A DNA stretch of 64,000 nt, from positions 4,278,001-4,342,000 of the forward strand of contig OZ244776.1 in assembly GCA_965219515.1 (NCBI GenBank), written 5' to 3'. This document shows positions 1-6,964 of the stretch, piece after piece (position 1 is the first letter of the stretch; every line of letters starts with the position of its first letter). A program made the position numbers and the translations under genes. The stretch is from Ilyomonas sp965219515. GTDB lineage: Bacteria > Bacteroidota > Bacteroidia > Chitinophagales > Chitinophagaceae. The notes under the pieces are model-generated. The model made no database searches. It worked only from the letters and a program-made list of their open reading frames with translations, and was not told the DNA's origin.

Positions 1-2
1 TT

Positions 3-398
3 GAAAACGACAGTACTTTCAAATGGTTTAAAGACAACTATAAACTGGGACGGGTAGATGCCGCCGCCGTAGAAGCGTTTAAAAAAAATGGCAGGCAGGT
101 GCAGATGGTTATTTTTGGCGGAACCTGGTGCGAAGACACGCAAAACCTGTTGCCGCAGTTTTATCGTTTGGCCGACAGTTCGCATTTTTCCGATTCCTCG
201 GTTACGCTGATTGGTGTTGACCGTGATAAGAAAACATTGGACAATCTCAGCGAAGCGTTTCACATTACCAATGTGCCAACGTTTATTGTAATGAAAGACG
301 GAAAAGAAGTTGCCCGCGTGGTAGAATACGGAAAATACGGACAAATAGATAAAGAGCTTGGCGAAATTGTAAATGGCTTGTCTTTGCCCTCACAATGA
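3..398 (+). CDS. Thioredoxin-family protein, 3' part only
   Basis: The frame is open from the window edge, so the true start lies upstream; the first internal ATG is at 99. After an alpha-helical stretch there is a thioredoxin strand ending in the active-site region TWCEDT, followed later by the cis-proline motif NVPTFIV. The fold is therefore thioredoxin-like, but the second active-site Cys of the usual WCxxC is replaced by Asp/Thr, so it is a single-Cys protein and probably not a classical dithiol reductase. Proteins of this kind are common in Bacteroidota and usually annotated only as thioredoxin family. Substrate and localisation cannot be told from this fragment. Confidence 0.8.
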   Translation, partial: ENDSTFKWFKDNYKLGRVDAAAVEAFKKNGRQVQMVIFGGTWCEDTQNLLPQFYRLADSSHFSDSSVTLIGVDRDKKTLDNLSEAFHITNVPTFIVMKDGKEVARVVEYGKYGQIDKELGEIVNGLSLPSQ

Positions 399-479
399 AT
401 GGATTTATGATAAGCGATTTGCAAATGGCAATTCACTTTTCACATCAATTAATCATTACTATTTACCAATAAACAAACT

Positions 480-1472
480 ATGATATATACTGCAAATGCA
501 AATCGTTACAAAGAGATGAAATATCGCCGCTGCGGAAAAAGCGGCATCTTGTTACCCGAAATTTCATTGGGCTTATGGCACAATTTCGGCGGCGTAGATG
601 TGTACGAAAATTACCGCGCTATCCTGCGGGCAGCGTTTGATGCCGGCATTACGCATTTCGATTTGGCCAACAATTACGGACCGCCGCCCGGCTCGGCAGA
701 AGAAAACTTCGGGCGTATCTTACAACAGGATTTTCTGCCTTACCGCGATCAGTTGATTATTTCTTCCAAAGCCGGCTACCTGATGTGGGAAGGTCCATAT
801 GGCGAATGGGGATCAAAAAAATATCTTGTGGCATCGCTCGATCAAAGCCTGAAGCGCATGAAGCTGGATTATGTTGATATATTTTACAGCCATCGTCCCG
901 ACCCGAATACGCCGCTGGAAGAAACGATGATGGCGCTTGATCTTATTGTACGGCAGGGCAAAGCGTTGTATGTTGGCATTTCAAATTATCAGAAAGCGGA
1001 AGCGGAAAAAGCCATTTCCATTTTAAAGCAACTGGGCACACCCTGCTTAATTCATCAGCCTAAATACAGCATGTTTGAGCGCTGGGTAGAAGGCGGTTTG
1101 TTAGATGTACTGGAAGAAAATGGCGTTGGCTGCATTCCGTTTTCGCCTTTGGCGCAAGGTCTGTTAACCAATAAATACCTGAAAGGCATCCCTGACGATT
1201 CGCGCGCGCATAAAAGCACCGGCTTTTTACAGGAAGGTCAGGTTACGGAAGAAGCGGTTGCCAAAGCGCAGCAACTGAACAAGCTGGCAGAAGAACGCAA
1301 TCAAACGCTGGCTCAAATGGCGCTTGCCTGGCTGTTAAAAGATCAGCGCATTACATCGGTATTAATCGGCGTAAGCAAACTACAGCAGTTGCAGGATTGT
1401 TTACGGGCGATAGACAATACTACATTCAGCGGAGAAGAATTGGAAAAAATTGAAGGTATTCTGAAAGATTAA
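480..1472 (+). CDS. Aldo/keto reductase, YghZ / L-glyceraldehyde-3-phosphate reductase type
   Basis: A complete 330-residue TIM-barrel NADPH-dependent oxidoreductase. The aldo/keto reductase catalytic tetrad is visible as D61 and Y66 (in DLANNYG), K97 (SSKAGY) and H138 (YSHRPD). The N-terminal pattern GLWHNFGG and the segment ANNYGPPPGSAEE are typical of the YghZ subgroup, which reduces L-glyceraldehyde 3-phosphate and methylglyoxal in E. coli; the substrate here is inferred. The ATG at 480 is used; an in-frame Met at residue 13 is a possible alternative. The gene stands alone and is followed by a strong bidirectional terminator. Confidence 0.9.
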   Translation: MIYTANANRYKEMKYRRCGKSGILLPEISLGLWHNFGGVDVYENYRAILRAAFDAGITHFDLANNYGPPPGSAEENFGRILQQDFLPYRDQLIISSKAGYLMWEGPYGEWGSKKYLVASLDQSLKRMKLDYVDIFYSHRPDPNTPLEETMMALDLIVRQGKALYVGISNYQKAEAEKAISILKQLGTPCLIHQPKYSMFERWVEGGLLDVLEENGVGCIPFSPLAQGLLTNKYLKGIPDDSRAHKSTGFLQEGQVTEEAVAKAQQLNKLAEERNQTLAQMALAWLLKDQRITSVLIGVSKLQQLQDCLRAIDNTTFSGEELEKIEGILKD

Positions 1473-1500
1473 GTATGAATTGTACTTGACAATCTAAACA

Positions 1501-1537
1501 AAAAAGCCGCCTCGCAAAATACGAGGCGGCTTTTTTT
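1501..1537. terminator. Bidirectional rho-independent terminator
   Basis: A perfect 14-bp stem (1501-1514 with 1522-1535, core GCCGCCTCG) encloses a 7-nt loop. A-tracts and T-tracts lie on both sides, so it can end transcription of the aldo/keto reductase on the plus strand and of RNase G on the minus strand. It overlaps the RNase G stop codon by two bases. Confidence 0.9.
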
Positions 1538-3089
1538 ACAGCTTTATTTCTTCATCGTTACTATCAAAAAAATGAAACTCGGTAAAATTGTAGTCATTGT
1601 TTTTGGTAATGGCAATCTTTGTTTTGTATTTGCGGCTCCATTTGTGGCGGATGGAATTAAACCACATTCCTTTGGTAAGATGTGAATATAAAATCGGGTG
1701 CACCGAAATGGTAATGTTGTGATGCTGATGCGTAACCAGATAATGCAAGCGCTTTTCTATTTCTTCTACCAGTAAAACGGAAGGAGAAATTTTGCCTGTG
1801 CCGTTACAGGAAGGGCAAATTTCAGAGGTATTGATATTTACCTCAGGCCTCATGCGCTGCCGCGTAAGCTGCATGATACCAAATTTTGAAATGGGAAGCA
1901 CGGCATGTTTAGCCCTGTCGGCACGCATCAGTTCTTCCATTGCATCCTGAATTTTTTTCTTGTTTTCAGGATGTTTCATATCAATAAAATCAACCACAAT
2001 GATGCCGCCAATATCGCGAAGCCGCAACTGCCGCGCTATTTCTTCTGCCGCTTCCAAATTGGTTTGCAATGCATTTTCTTCCTGGCTGTTGCTTACGCTT
2101 TTATAACCGCTGTTTACGTCTATTACATGCAACGCTTCGGTGTGTTCAATAATCAGGTAAGCGCCGCTGGGTAAATTCACCGTTTTTCCAAACGACGATT
2201 TGATTTGCTTATTCACGCCAAACTGATCATAAATAGGCAAGCCATTATTGTAATACGTTACGATGTCGGCTTTATCAGGCGCAAATTTTTGAATGTAACT
2301 TTTTGTGTCGTTGTAAATATTTTTGTCGTTGGTTACAATGCGGTTGAAATCTTCGTTCAGCAAATCGCGCAGAATGCTTGTGGTTTTGTCCTGCTCGCTC
2401 AAAATTTTACAGGGGGCTTCTGCACCATGCAGGCTTTTTTGAATGTTCTTCCAGGTTTCTACCAGCATCAGCACATCTTCGTGAAGTTCAGCCGCTTTTT
2501 TACCTTCGGCAGCGGTGCGCACTATTACGCCAAAATTTTTTGGTTTGATAGATTCCACAATTTTCTGCAGGCGTTTTCTTTCTTCGGAAGAATGTATTTT
2601 TTTTGAAACGGCAACCACATCATTAAACGGCGTAACCACAATGTATCTTCCCGGCAGCGATAATTCGCAGCTCAGGCGCGGACCTTTAGCTGCAATGGGT
2701 TCTTTTAATATCTGAACCAGTACATTCGGCTTGCCGCCCAATACTTCATTAATTTTTCCGGTTTTTACAATCTCGGGTTCTATCTGAAATTTCGAGAAGT
2801 CAAGACCGGTTTCGCTTTTATCGGCCATTGCCATTTGGGTAAATTTAAGCAGAGACCGGGCAAACGGACTTAAATCGGTATAATGCAGAAAAGCGTCTTT
2901 TTCAAAACCAACGTCTACAAAGGCGGCATTAAGACCGGGAATTAATTTTTTTACTTTGCCAAGATATAAATCTCCCACGGCAAAAGAGGCGTCTGCTTTT
3001 TCGTTATGCAGCTCTACCAGCTTTTTATCTTCGAGCAGCGCAATTTCAACGCCGGTTGGCGCTGCGTTAATAATCAAATCTTTGTTCAC
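1536..3089 (-). CDS. rng: Ribonuclease G/E family endoribonuclease
   Basis: A 517-residue Rne/Rng protein of RNase G length, lacking the long C-terminal scaffold of RNase E. The N-terminal S1-like domain contains VGDLYLGKVKKLIPGLNAAFVDVG. The DNase I-like catalytic part has the two metal-binding aspartate motifs DVNSGYK and VVDFIDM. The zinc-link signature CPSCNGTG that holds dimers together follows. The expected role is cleavage of single-stranded AU-rich RNA, including 16S rRNA 5' maturation and mRNA turnover. It is the last gene of a minus-strand row that begins with the HU-like gene, though a hairpin lies 180 bp upstream behind the small ribosomal protein gene. Confidence 0.95.
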   Translation of the reverse strand: MNKDLIINAAPTGVEIALLEDKKLVELHNEKADASFAVGDLYLGKVKKLIPGLNAAFVDVGFEKDAFLHYTDLSPFARSLLKFTQMAMADKSETGLDFSKFQIEPEIVKTGKINEVLGGKPNVLVQILKEPIAAKGPRLSCELSLPGRYIVVTPFNDVVAVSKKIHSSEERKRLQKIVESIKPKNFGVIVRTAAEGKKAAELHEDVLMLVETWKNIQKSLHGAEAPCKILSEQDKTTSILRDLLNEDFNRIVTNDKNIYNDTKSYIQKFAPDKADIVTYYNNGLPIYDQFGVNKQIKSSFGKTVNLPSGAYLIIEHTEALHVIDVNSGYKSVSNSQEENALQTNLEAAEEIARQLRLRDIGGIIVVDFIDMKHPENKKKIQDAMEELMRADRAKHAVLPISKFGIMQLTRQRMRPEVNINTSEICPSCNGTGKISPSVLLVEEIEKRLHYLVTHQHHNITISVHPILYSHLTKGMWFNSIRHKWSRKYKTKIAITKNNDYNFTEFHFFDSNDEEIKL

Positions 3090-3260
3090 AAACGGAGCAA
3101 CTTTAAGTGTTTTAAATAAAATAAATACAGCGCAGAGCGCACATCGGTTTTAAAAAATAAAAACCAAGGCGACAACAAGATGTCTTGCGTGATTTCTGCT
3201 GCTGTTTAAGGTCGTGGAAGGAGAAGGAAAAGTTGCGTACAAAAAACCGAAGCAATAATC

Positions 3261-3290
3261 AGGAAAGAAACCGGAGCAAAACCGCTCCGG
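3261..3290 (-). terminator. Candidate terminator after the bS22-like gene
   Basis: A 7-bp perfect stem CCGGAGC/GCTCCGG (3271-3277 with 3284-3290) has a 6-nt loop. On the minus strand it is followed by a T-rich run. It lies 23 bp after the stop codon of the small ribosomal protein gene and may partly separate it from rng. Confidence 0.6.
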
Positions 3291-3313
3291 CCAATCAGTA
3301 AGAAAAAGAAAAA

Positions 3314-3409
3314 CTATTTGTTCTTTTTCTTATGACGATTTTTTCTAAGTCTCTTTTTGCGTTTGTGCGTAGCAATCTTATGACGTTTTCTTTTTTTTCC
3401 GCAAGGCAT
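3314..3409 (-). CDS. bS22 / mS38-like small ribosomal protein (AURKAIP1/COX24 domain)
   Basis: A very short gene, 31 residues plus a TAG stop, that ORF filters usually miss. The protein begins MPCGKKRKRHKIATHKR and is almost entirely Lys, Arg and His. This matches the tiny AURKAIP1/COX24-domain proteins of Bacteroidota, which are related to mycobacterial bS22 and mitochondrial mS38. Those bind the decoding-centre side of the 30S subunit; that role is from family knowledge. It starts 32 bp after the stop of the TPR gene on the same strand, so it is probably co-transcribed with it, and is followed by a hairpin. Confidence 0.85.
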   Translation of the reverse strand: MPCGKKRKRHKIATHKRKKRLRKNRHKKKNK

Positions 3410-3441
3410 GTGTAAAATATGTTTTTAATGAAAAAAATGTT

Positions 3442-4302
3442 TTATTGCAATGTTTTTATTCTTTCTTCTATCGCCGCTTTCGCCTGCGGAATGGCTATTT
3501 TGTTTTCCGCTTCTTTGTACCATTTTACAGCATTGGCTTTATCGCCTTTACGCTCATAGGTTTCGGCTAAATATAAAATGGCTTCCGCGTTGCCGGGCTG
3601 TTTGGTAACTACAATTATAAACCGCTCAATGGCGCGGTCGAACTGACCGCTTCGGATGCCACCCAAACCAAGCATCATTTGACCATATAAATTGTCGGGA
3701 TTTTTTTCTACAACCTGCCGTATGCCCATAATTCCCTGCATTGGGTTGTCAGAAATATTGCCGAACAAGTAACAGCCGCCGATTCCGATTTTAGCCGAAT
3801 CATCTGCCGGATTCAGTTCCAGGCTTTTTTCAAACAACGACTTTGCGTTTGTTGCCAGCCAGTGCTGATACTGAGGGTTTTCCTCAGTTATCAGGTTGTC
3901 TAACATGAAACGGGCTGCAAAGTTGAGCTTTTTTTCAGAATTTTCCAACTTGCCGGCTTCTCCGGTGTAATAAGCACCCAATAAATGCTGCTGAAGACTA
4001 TCATCCCAAAAAGCGGCAAGCTGATTATATACCTTAATTTGCTGCGCTTTTACATCGCCCCGAACAACGCTGTTTTCCAGTTTGGTTATGCGGTTCAATT
4101 GAACGGAAGTCAGTTTGACTTTTGCCTGGGCAATAACTGTTTCAGTGGTTGCAATGTCTTCGGTATTGGAAGAAGAATCGGTGTTATGAGCGGTAGATAA
4201 TACCGGCTCTTTTTTATCGGGTATGGTTTTACCAAAAAAAAACAGGCAGGCAAATAAAATGACGCCGCCCGTTACCACAATTGTTTGTTTGTTATTAGCC
4301 AT
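3442..4302 (-). CDS. Membrane-anchored tetratricopeptide repeat protein
   Basis: The protein has about 286 residues with a single N-terminal membrane helix (VVTGGVILFACLFFF) and a low-complexity linker. Its C-terminal half has TPR-type helix pairs, including motifs such as NPADDSAKIGIGGCYLFG and GNAEAILYLAETYERKGD. It is probably a periplasm-facing scaffold anchored in the inner membrane; no enzymatic motif is present. The ATG at 4302 was chosen. A TTG at 4311 would add three residues and leave only 2 bp after the HU gene. It lies in a run with HU-like, bS22-like and RNase G genes, an order I recall from other Bacteroidota. Confidence 0.8.
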   Translation of the reverse strand: MANNKQTIVVTGGVILFACLFFFGKTIPDKKEPVLSTAHNTDSSSNTEDIATTETVIAQAKVKLTSVQLNRITKLENSVVRGDVKAQQIKVYNQLAAFWDDSLQQHLLGAYYTGEAGKLENSEKKLNFAARFMLDNLITEENPQYQHWLATNAKSLFEKSLELNPADDSAKIGIGGCYLFGNISDNPMQGIMGIRQVVEKNPDNLYGQMMLGLGGIRSGQFDRAIERFIIVVTKQPGNAEAILYLAETYERKGDKANAVKWYKEAENKIAIPQAKAAIEERIKTLQ

Positions 4303-4313
4303 GTTGTGCAAAG

Positions 4314-4610
4314 TTACTTGCTTTGCTTACCATGCATTTCTTTCACTTCGTTAATAAATTCTTTAGATGGTTTAAAAGCAGGTATATAATGCTCCGGTAT
4401 TTCAACCGCCACATTCTTTTTTATGTTCCTGCCGATTTTGGCTGCCCGCTTTTTTGTAATGAAGCTGCCAAAGCCGCGGATATAAATATTTTCGCCTTTC
4501 GATAAACTTTCTTTAATCTCTTTCAGCATCGTTTCTAAGGAAACCAAAACATCTACTTTAGCAATTCCTGTCTTGTCTGAAATGTTGGTTATCAGGTCCG
4601 ACTTTCTCAT
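4314..4610 (-). CDS. HU/IHF-family DNA-binding protein
   Basis: A 98-residue histone-like protein. The N-terminal helices MRKSDLITNISDKTGI...LVSLETMLKEIKESLSKGE lead into the beta-arm region IYIRGFGSF and the conserved PxFKPSKE segment near the end. The arm motif RAAKIGRN is followed by a less usual IKKNVAVEIPEHYIP, where canonical HU reads NPxTGE. It is therefore one of the diverged Bacteroidota HU-like proteins rather than the main HU. The role is nucleoid structure or DNA bending. It is divergent from mutY and heads the minus-strand cluster. Confidence 0.9.
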   Translation of the reverse strand: MRKSDLITNISDKTGIAKVDVLVSLETMLKEIKESLSKGENIYIRGFGSFITKKRAAKIGRNIKKNVAVEIPEHYIPAFKPSKEFINEVKEMHGKQSK

Positions 4611-4717
4611 TTTTAATTACAACTTTTTGGTAATAAATTAAAGATAGCATTCAAAACTTATGGTAAAGAACGTAGCTCCGAAACGATAATAAATAATTTA
4701 TAATATAGATTCTTTGC

Positions 4718-5794
4718 ATGGATAAACAGCAATTAACTTGCCAATTAGCCCGATGGCACAATACACTGAACACCAGGCATCTGCCCTGGAAAGAAGAAAA
4801 GAACGCTTATAAAATATGGCTGAGCGAAATCATATTACAGCAAACGCGGGCCGGCATGGCCGTTAAATACTATAGTGCCTTCATTACAAAATATCCCACA
4901 ATAACAGATTTGGCGAATGCGCCTGACGATGAAGTGTTTAAATTGTGGGAAGGGCTGGGCTATTACACGCGTTGCCGGAATCTGCTGGCAACGGCAAAGT
5001 TTATTGCCGGTGAACTGAATGGCGTATTTCCGAACCGGTATGAGGATATTTTATCATTACAGGGCGTAGGACCTTATACCGCTGCGGCAATTGGTTCGTT
5101 CGCCTTTAATCTTCCCTATGCCGTTGTTGACGGCAATGTATTTCGTGTGCTGGCCCGGTGCTTCAATATTCGTATTCCCATTGACAGCAGCGAAGGAAAA
5201 AAGGTTTTTACAACATTGGCAAATGAAGTGTTAGACAAGCAGCAGCCTGCCAAACACAATCAGTCCATCATGGATTTTGGCGCCACTGTTTGCAAACCTA
5301 TAGGTCCGTTATGCCAACGGTGCCCTTTACAAAATGATTGCGAAGCGTTTCAATCAGGCACGGTGAACGAGCTGCCTGTAAAAACAAAGCTGAAAGCGAA
5401 AAAAGACCGGTGGTTTACTTATTTTGTTTTTACAATTAACGATGAAACACTTGTACATCAGCGTTTGCAGAAAGACATCTGGCGGCAGTTGAACGAGTTT
5501 TATTTGGTAGAAACAGATAGCAATAAACAGTGGCAGGAAAACGACGTATCTGAATATCTCAACAATCAGCTTGGCATTGCCGGTGCAGATATTCTTTATA
5601 TCTCTCCGCAGCTATCGCAGCAGCTTACACATCAAACCGTTTATGCAACATTTATAAAAATCAGGCTTGCGAAACTGCCGGTAACATTAAAGCATTACAA
5701 CCTCGTAAACAAACAGCAACTGCAACAACTTGCTTTCCCTAAAATTATCAATGCATATTTACAAAGCCTCAGCTTTCCGGCGACGTTGTTTTAA
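4718..5794 (+). CDS. mutY: A/G-specific adenine DNA glycosylase MutY
   Basis: A 358-residue base-excision repair enzyme that removes adenine mispaired with 8-oxoguanine. The helix-hairpin-helix segment LQGVGPYTAAAIGSFAF is followed by the catalytic Asp in VVDGNV. Key residues fall at the same numbers as in E. coli MutY: E37, D138, and the 4Fe-4S ligands C192, C199, C202 and C208 (spacing C-x6-C-x2-C-x5-C). A C-terminal NUDIX-like domain for 8-oxoG recognition occupies roughly residues 225-350. It is transcribed away from the HU-like gene, with the start only 107 bp from that gene's start. Confidence 0.97.
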   Translation: MDKQQLTCQLARWHNTLNTRHLPWKEEKNAYKIWLSEIILQQTRAGMAVKYYSAFITKYPTITDLANAPDDEVFKLWEGLGYYTRCRNLLATAKFIAGELNGVFPNRYEDILSLQGVGPYTAAAIGSFAFNLPYAVVDGNVFRVLARCFNIRIPIDSSEGKKVFTTLANEVLDKQQPAKHNQSIMDFGATVCKPIGPLCQRCPLQNDCEAFQSGTVNELPVKTKLKAKKDRWFTYFVFTINDETLVHQRLQKDIWRQLNEFYLVETDSNKQWQENDVSEYLNNQLGIAGADILYISPQLSQQLTHQTVYATFIKIRLAKLPVTLKHYNLVNKQQLQQLAFPKIINAYLQSLSFPATLF

Positions 5795-6093
5795 AAAATA
5801 TAAAAGTGCTACCTGTGCATTGTATACTATAAACCGGCAAACACTAAACAGCTTTATTTTTTCATATTGTTTACTGAAGCCTTATGGTTTGCAAGTTGCA
5901 AACTGAAATTCAGCGGCTGCAATAAGCACCTGTTACGATGTATTGTCTTCCTCCGGTTTTCGATTCCGGGATGCTTGAGCTATTGACCTATATTCTTGTT
6001 TCTCAGACTACTAACTGCATACATGTATATACTAACCCAACCTTCTTTTTACAAATCGCATCTTCTTACCTGGTTACAATATTTAATTTCTCT

Positions 6094-6489
6094 ATGAGTG
6101 CGTTTCAATTGTCTTTATTTCAAAAGCTGCTGAATTTCGCCATCGTAGCGGCTTCGGGTTTATGCATTGATTTTTCGATTACCTGGCTATGCAGGGAGAA
6201 GCTCAGGTTCAATCAATACGTCGCCAACGCAGCTGGTTTCTCAATCGCAGCGTGCAGCAAATTTTTGCTGAATGATACATGGACTTTCAAAGGTGTATCA
6301 GGCAATACGGTGGCTGCTTTCGGGTCGTTTGTTTTTATTGCGCTGCTCGGTCTTATTCTCAATACCGGCGCTGTTTATTTATGTCACGAACTGGTAAAAG
6401 TTGAATTTTATCGCTCAAAGCTGATGGCAGTTGTTCTGATGTTTCTCTGGAACCTCGGCGCTAATTATCTTGTTACGTTTCATTCCTGA
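6094..6489 (+). CDS. GtrA-family membrane protein
   Basis: A 131-residue protein with four predicted membrane helices: FQKLLNFAIVAASGLCIDFSI, a second around VANAAGFSIAACSKFLL, FGSFVFIALLGLILNTGAVYL and LMAVVLMFLWNLGANYLVTF. The motif LNDTWTF is typical of GtrA, which is linked to translocation of undecaprenyl-linked sugars. The frame is open from 5938, but the extra 52 residues look unlike the family and the ATG at 6094 gives the normal GtrA length. No glycosyltransferase partner is intact next to it; the decayed frame just downstream might once have been one. Confidence 0.75.
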   Translation: MSAFQLSLFQKLLNFAIVAASGLCIDFSITWLCREKLRFNQYVANAAGFSIAACSKFLLNDTWTFKGVSGNTVAAFGSFVFIALLGLILNTGAVYLCHELVKVEFYRSKLMAVVLMFLWNLGANYLVTFHS

Positions 6490-6519
6490 ATGGTATTCAT
6501 CTTCTTTATCACCTTGGCT

Positions 6520-6884
6520 ATGAATAAGCCCGCATCGTCTTTCAACCGGTTGGGCGTTGGCTTTTCTAATATGTTTACCTTGTTTATTAACTTATATTTT
6601 TTTCGTCTTTACGCAATTACCGGTCAGGTGAAGCAGCCGCACATTGGCTGAACAAAAACACGTATGCTTCTTCGGTAGGGTTATTAAAAGATGAAAGTTT
6701 TAGCCTGAAGTTTTATGCCGATAGTATTATGACAGCAGGCTTACCGGTAAAAGAGCTACGTTCATTTCCCGGTTTTCATATCTCCAAGCCAACTGCCCGT
6801 TTCCTTTATGCGCAATCACGCGCTTCGCAATCGGATAGAATGAAGCTTTTTACATTAAAAAAACGAGCATCCACCGAATACTGA
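6520..6884 (+). pseudogene. Probable decayed ORF, unidentified
   Basis: The 475-bp gap between the GtrA gene and the receptor contains two abutting open stretches in different frames. One runs from an ATG at 6520 to a TGA at 6649-6651 (43 residues, with FTLFINLYFFRLYAITG). A second in frame 3 ends with TGA at 6882-6884 and reads EAAHWLNKNTYASSVGLLKD and onward with natural-looking composition but no start codon upstream. Together they look like the frameshifted remains of one gene. The family was not recognised, and chance open frames are possible. Confidence 0.3.
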
Positions 6885-6964
6885 TGCACGATTGTTATTC
6901 ATGATGTTCTAATTATTAATCTGGTCAGCTTTTCTTCAGAATTGAAGAATAGTTTTACCGCCCT

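Noticed and set aside
5938..6093. N-terminal extension of the GtrA frame
   Set aside because: The 52 extra residues do not resemble GtrA proteins and the ATG at 6094 gives the normal length.
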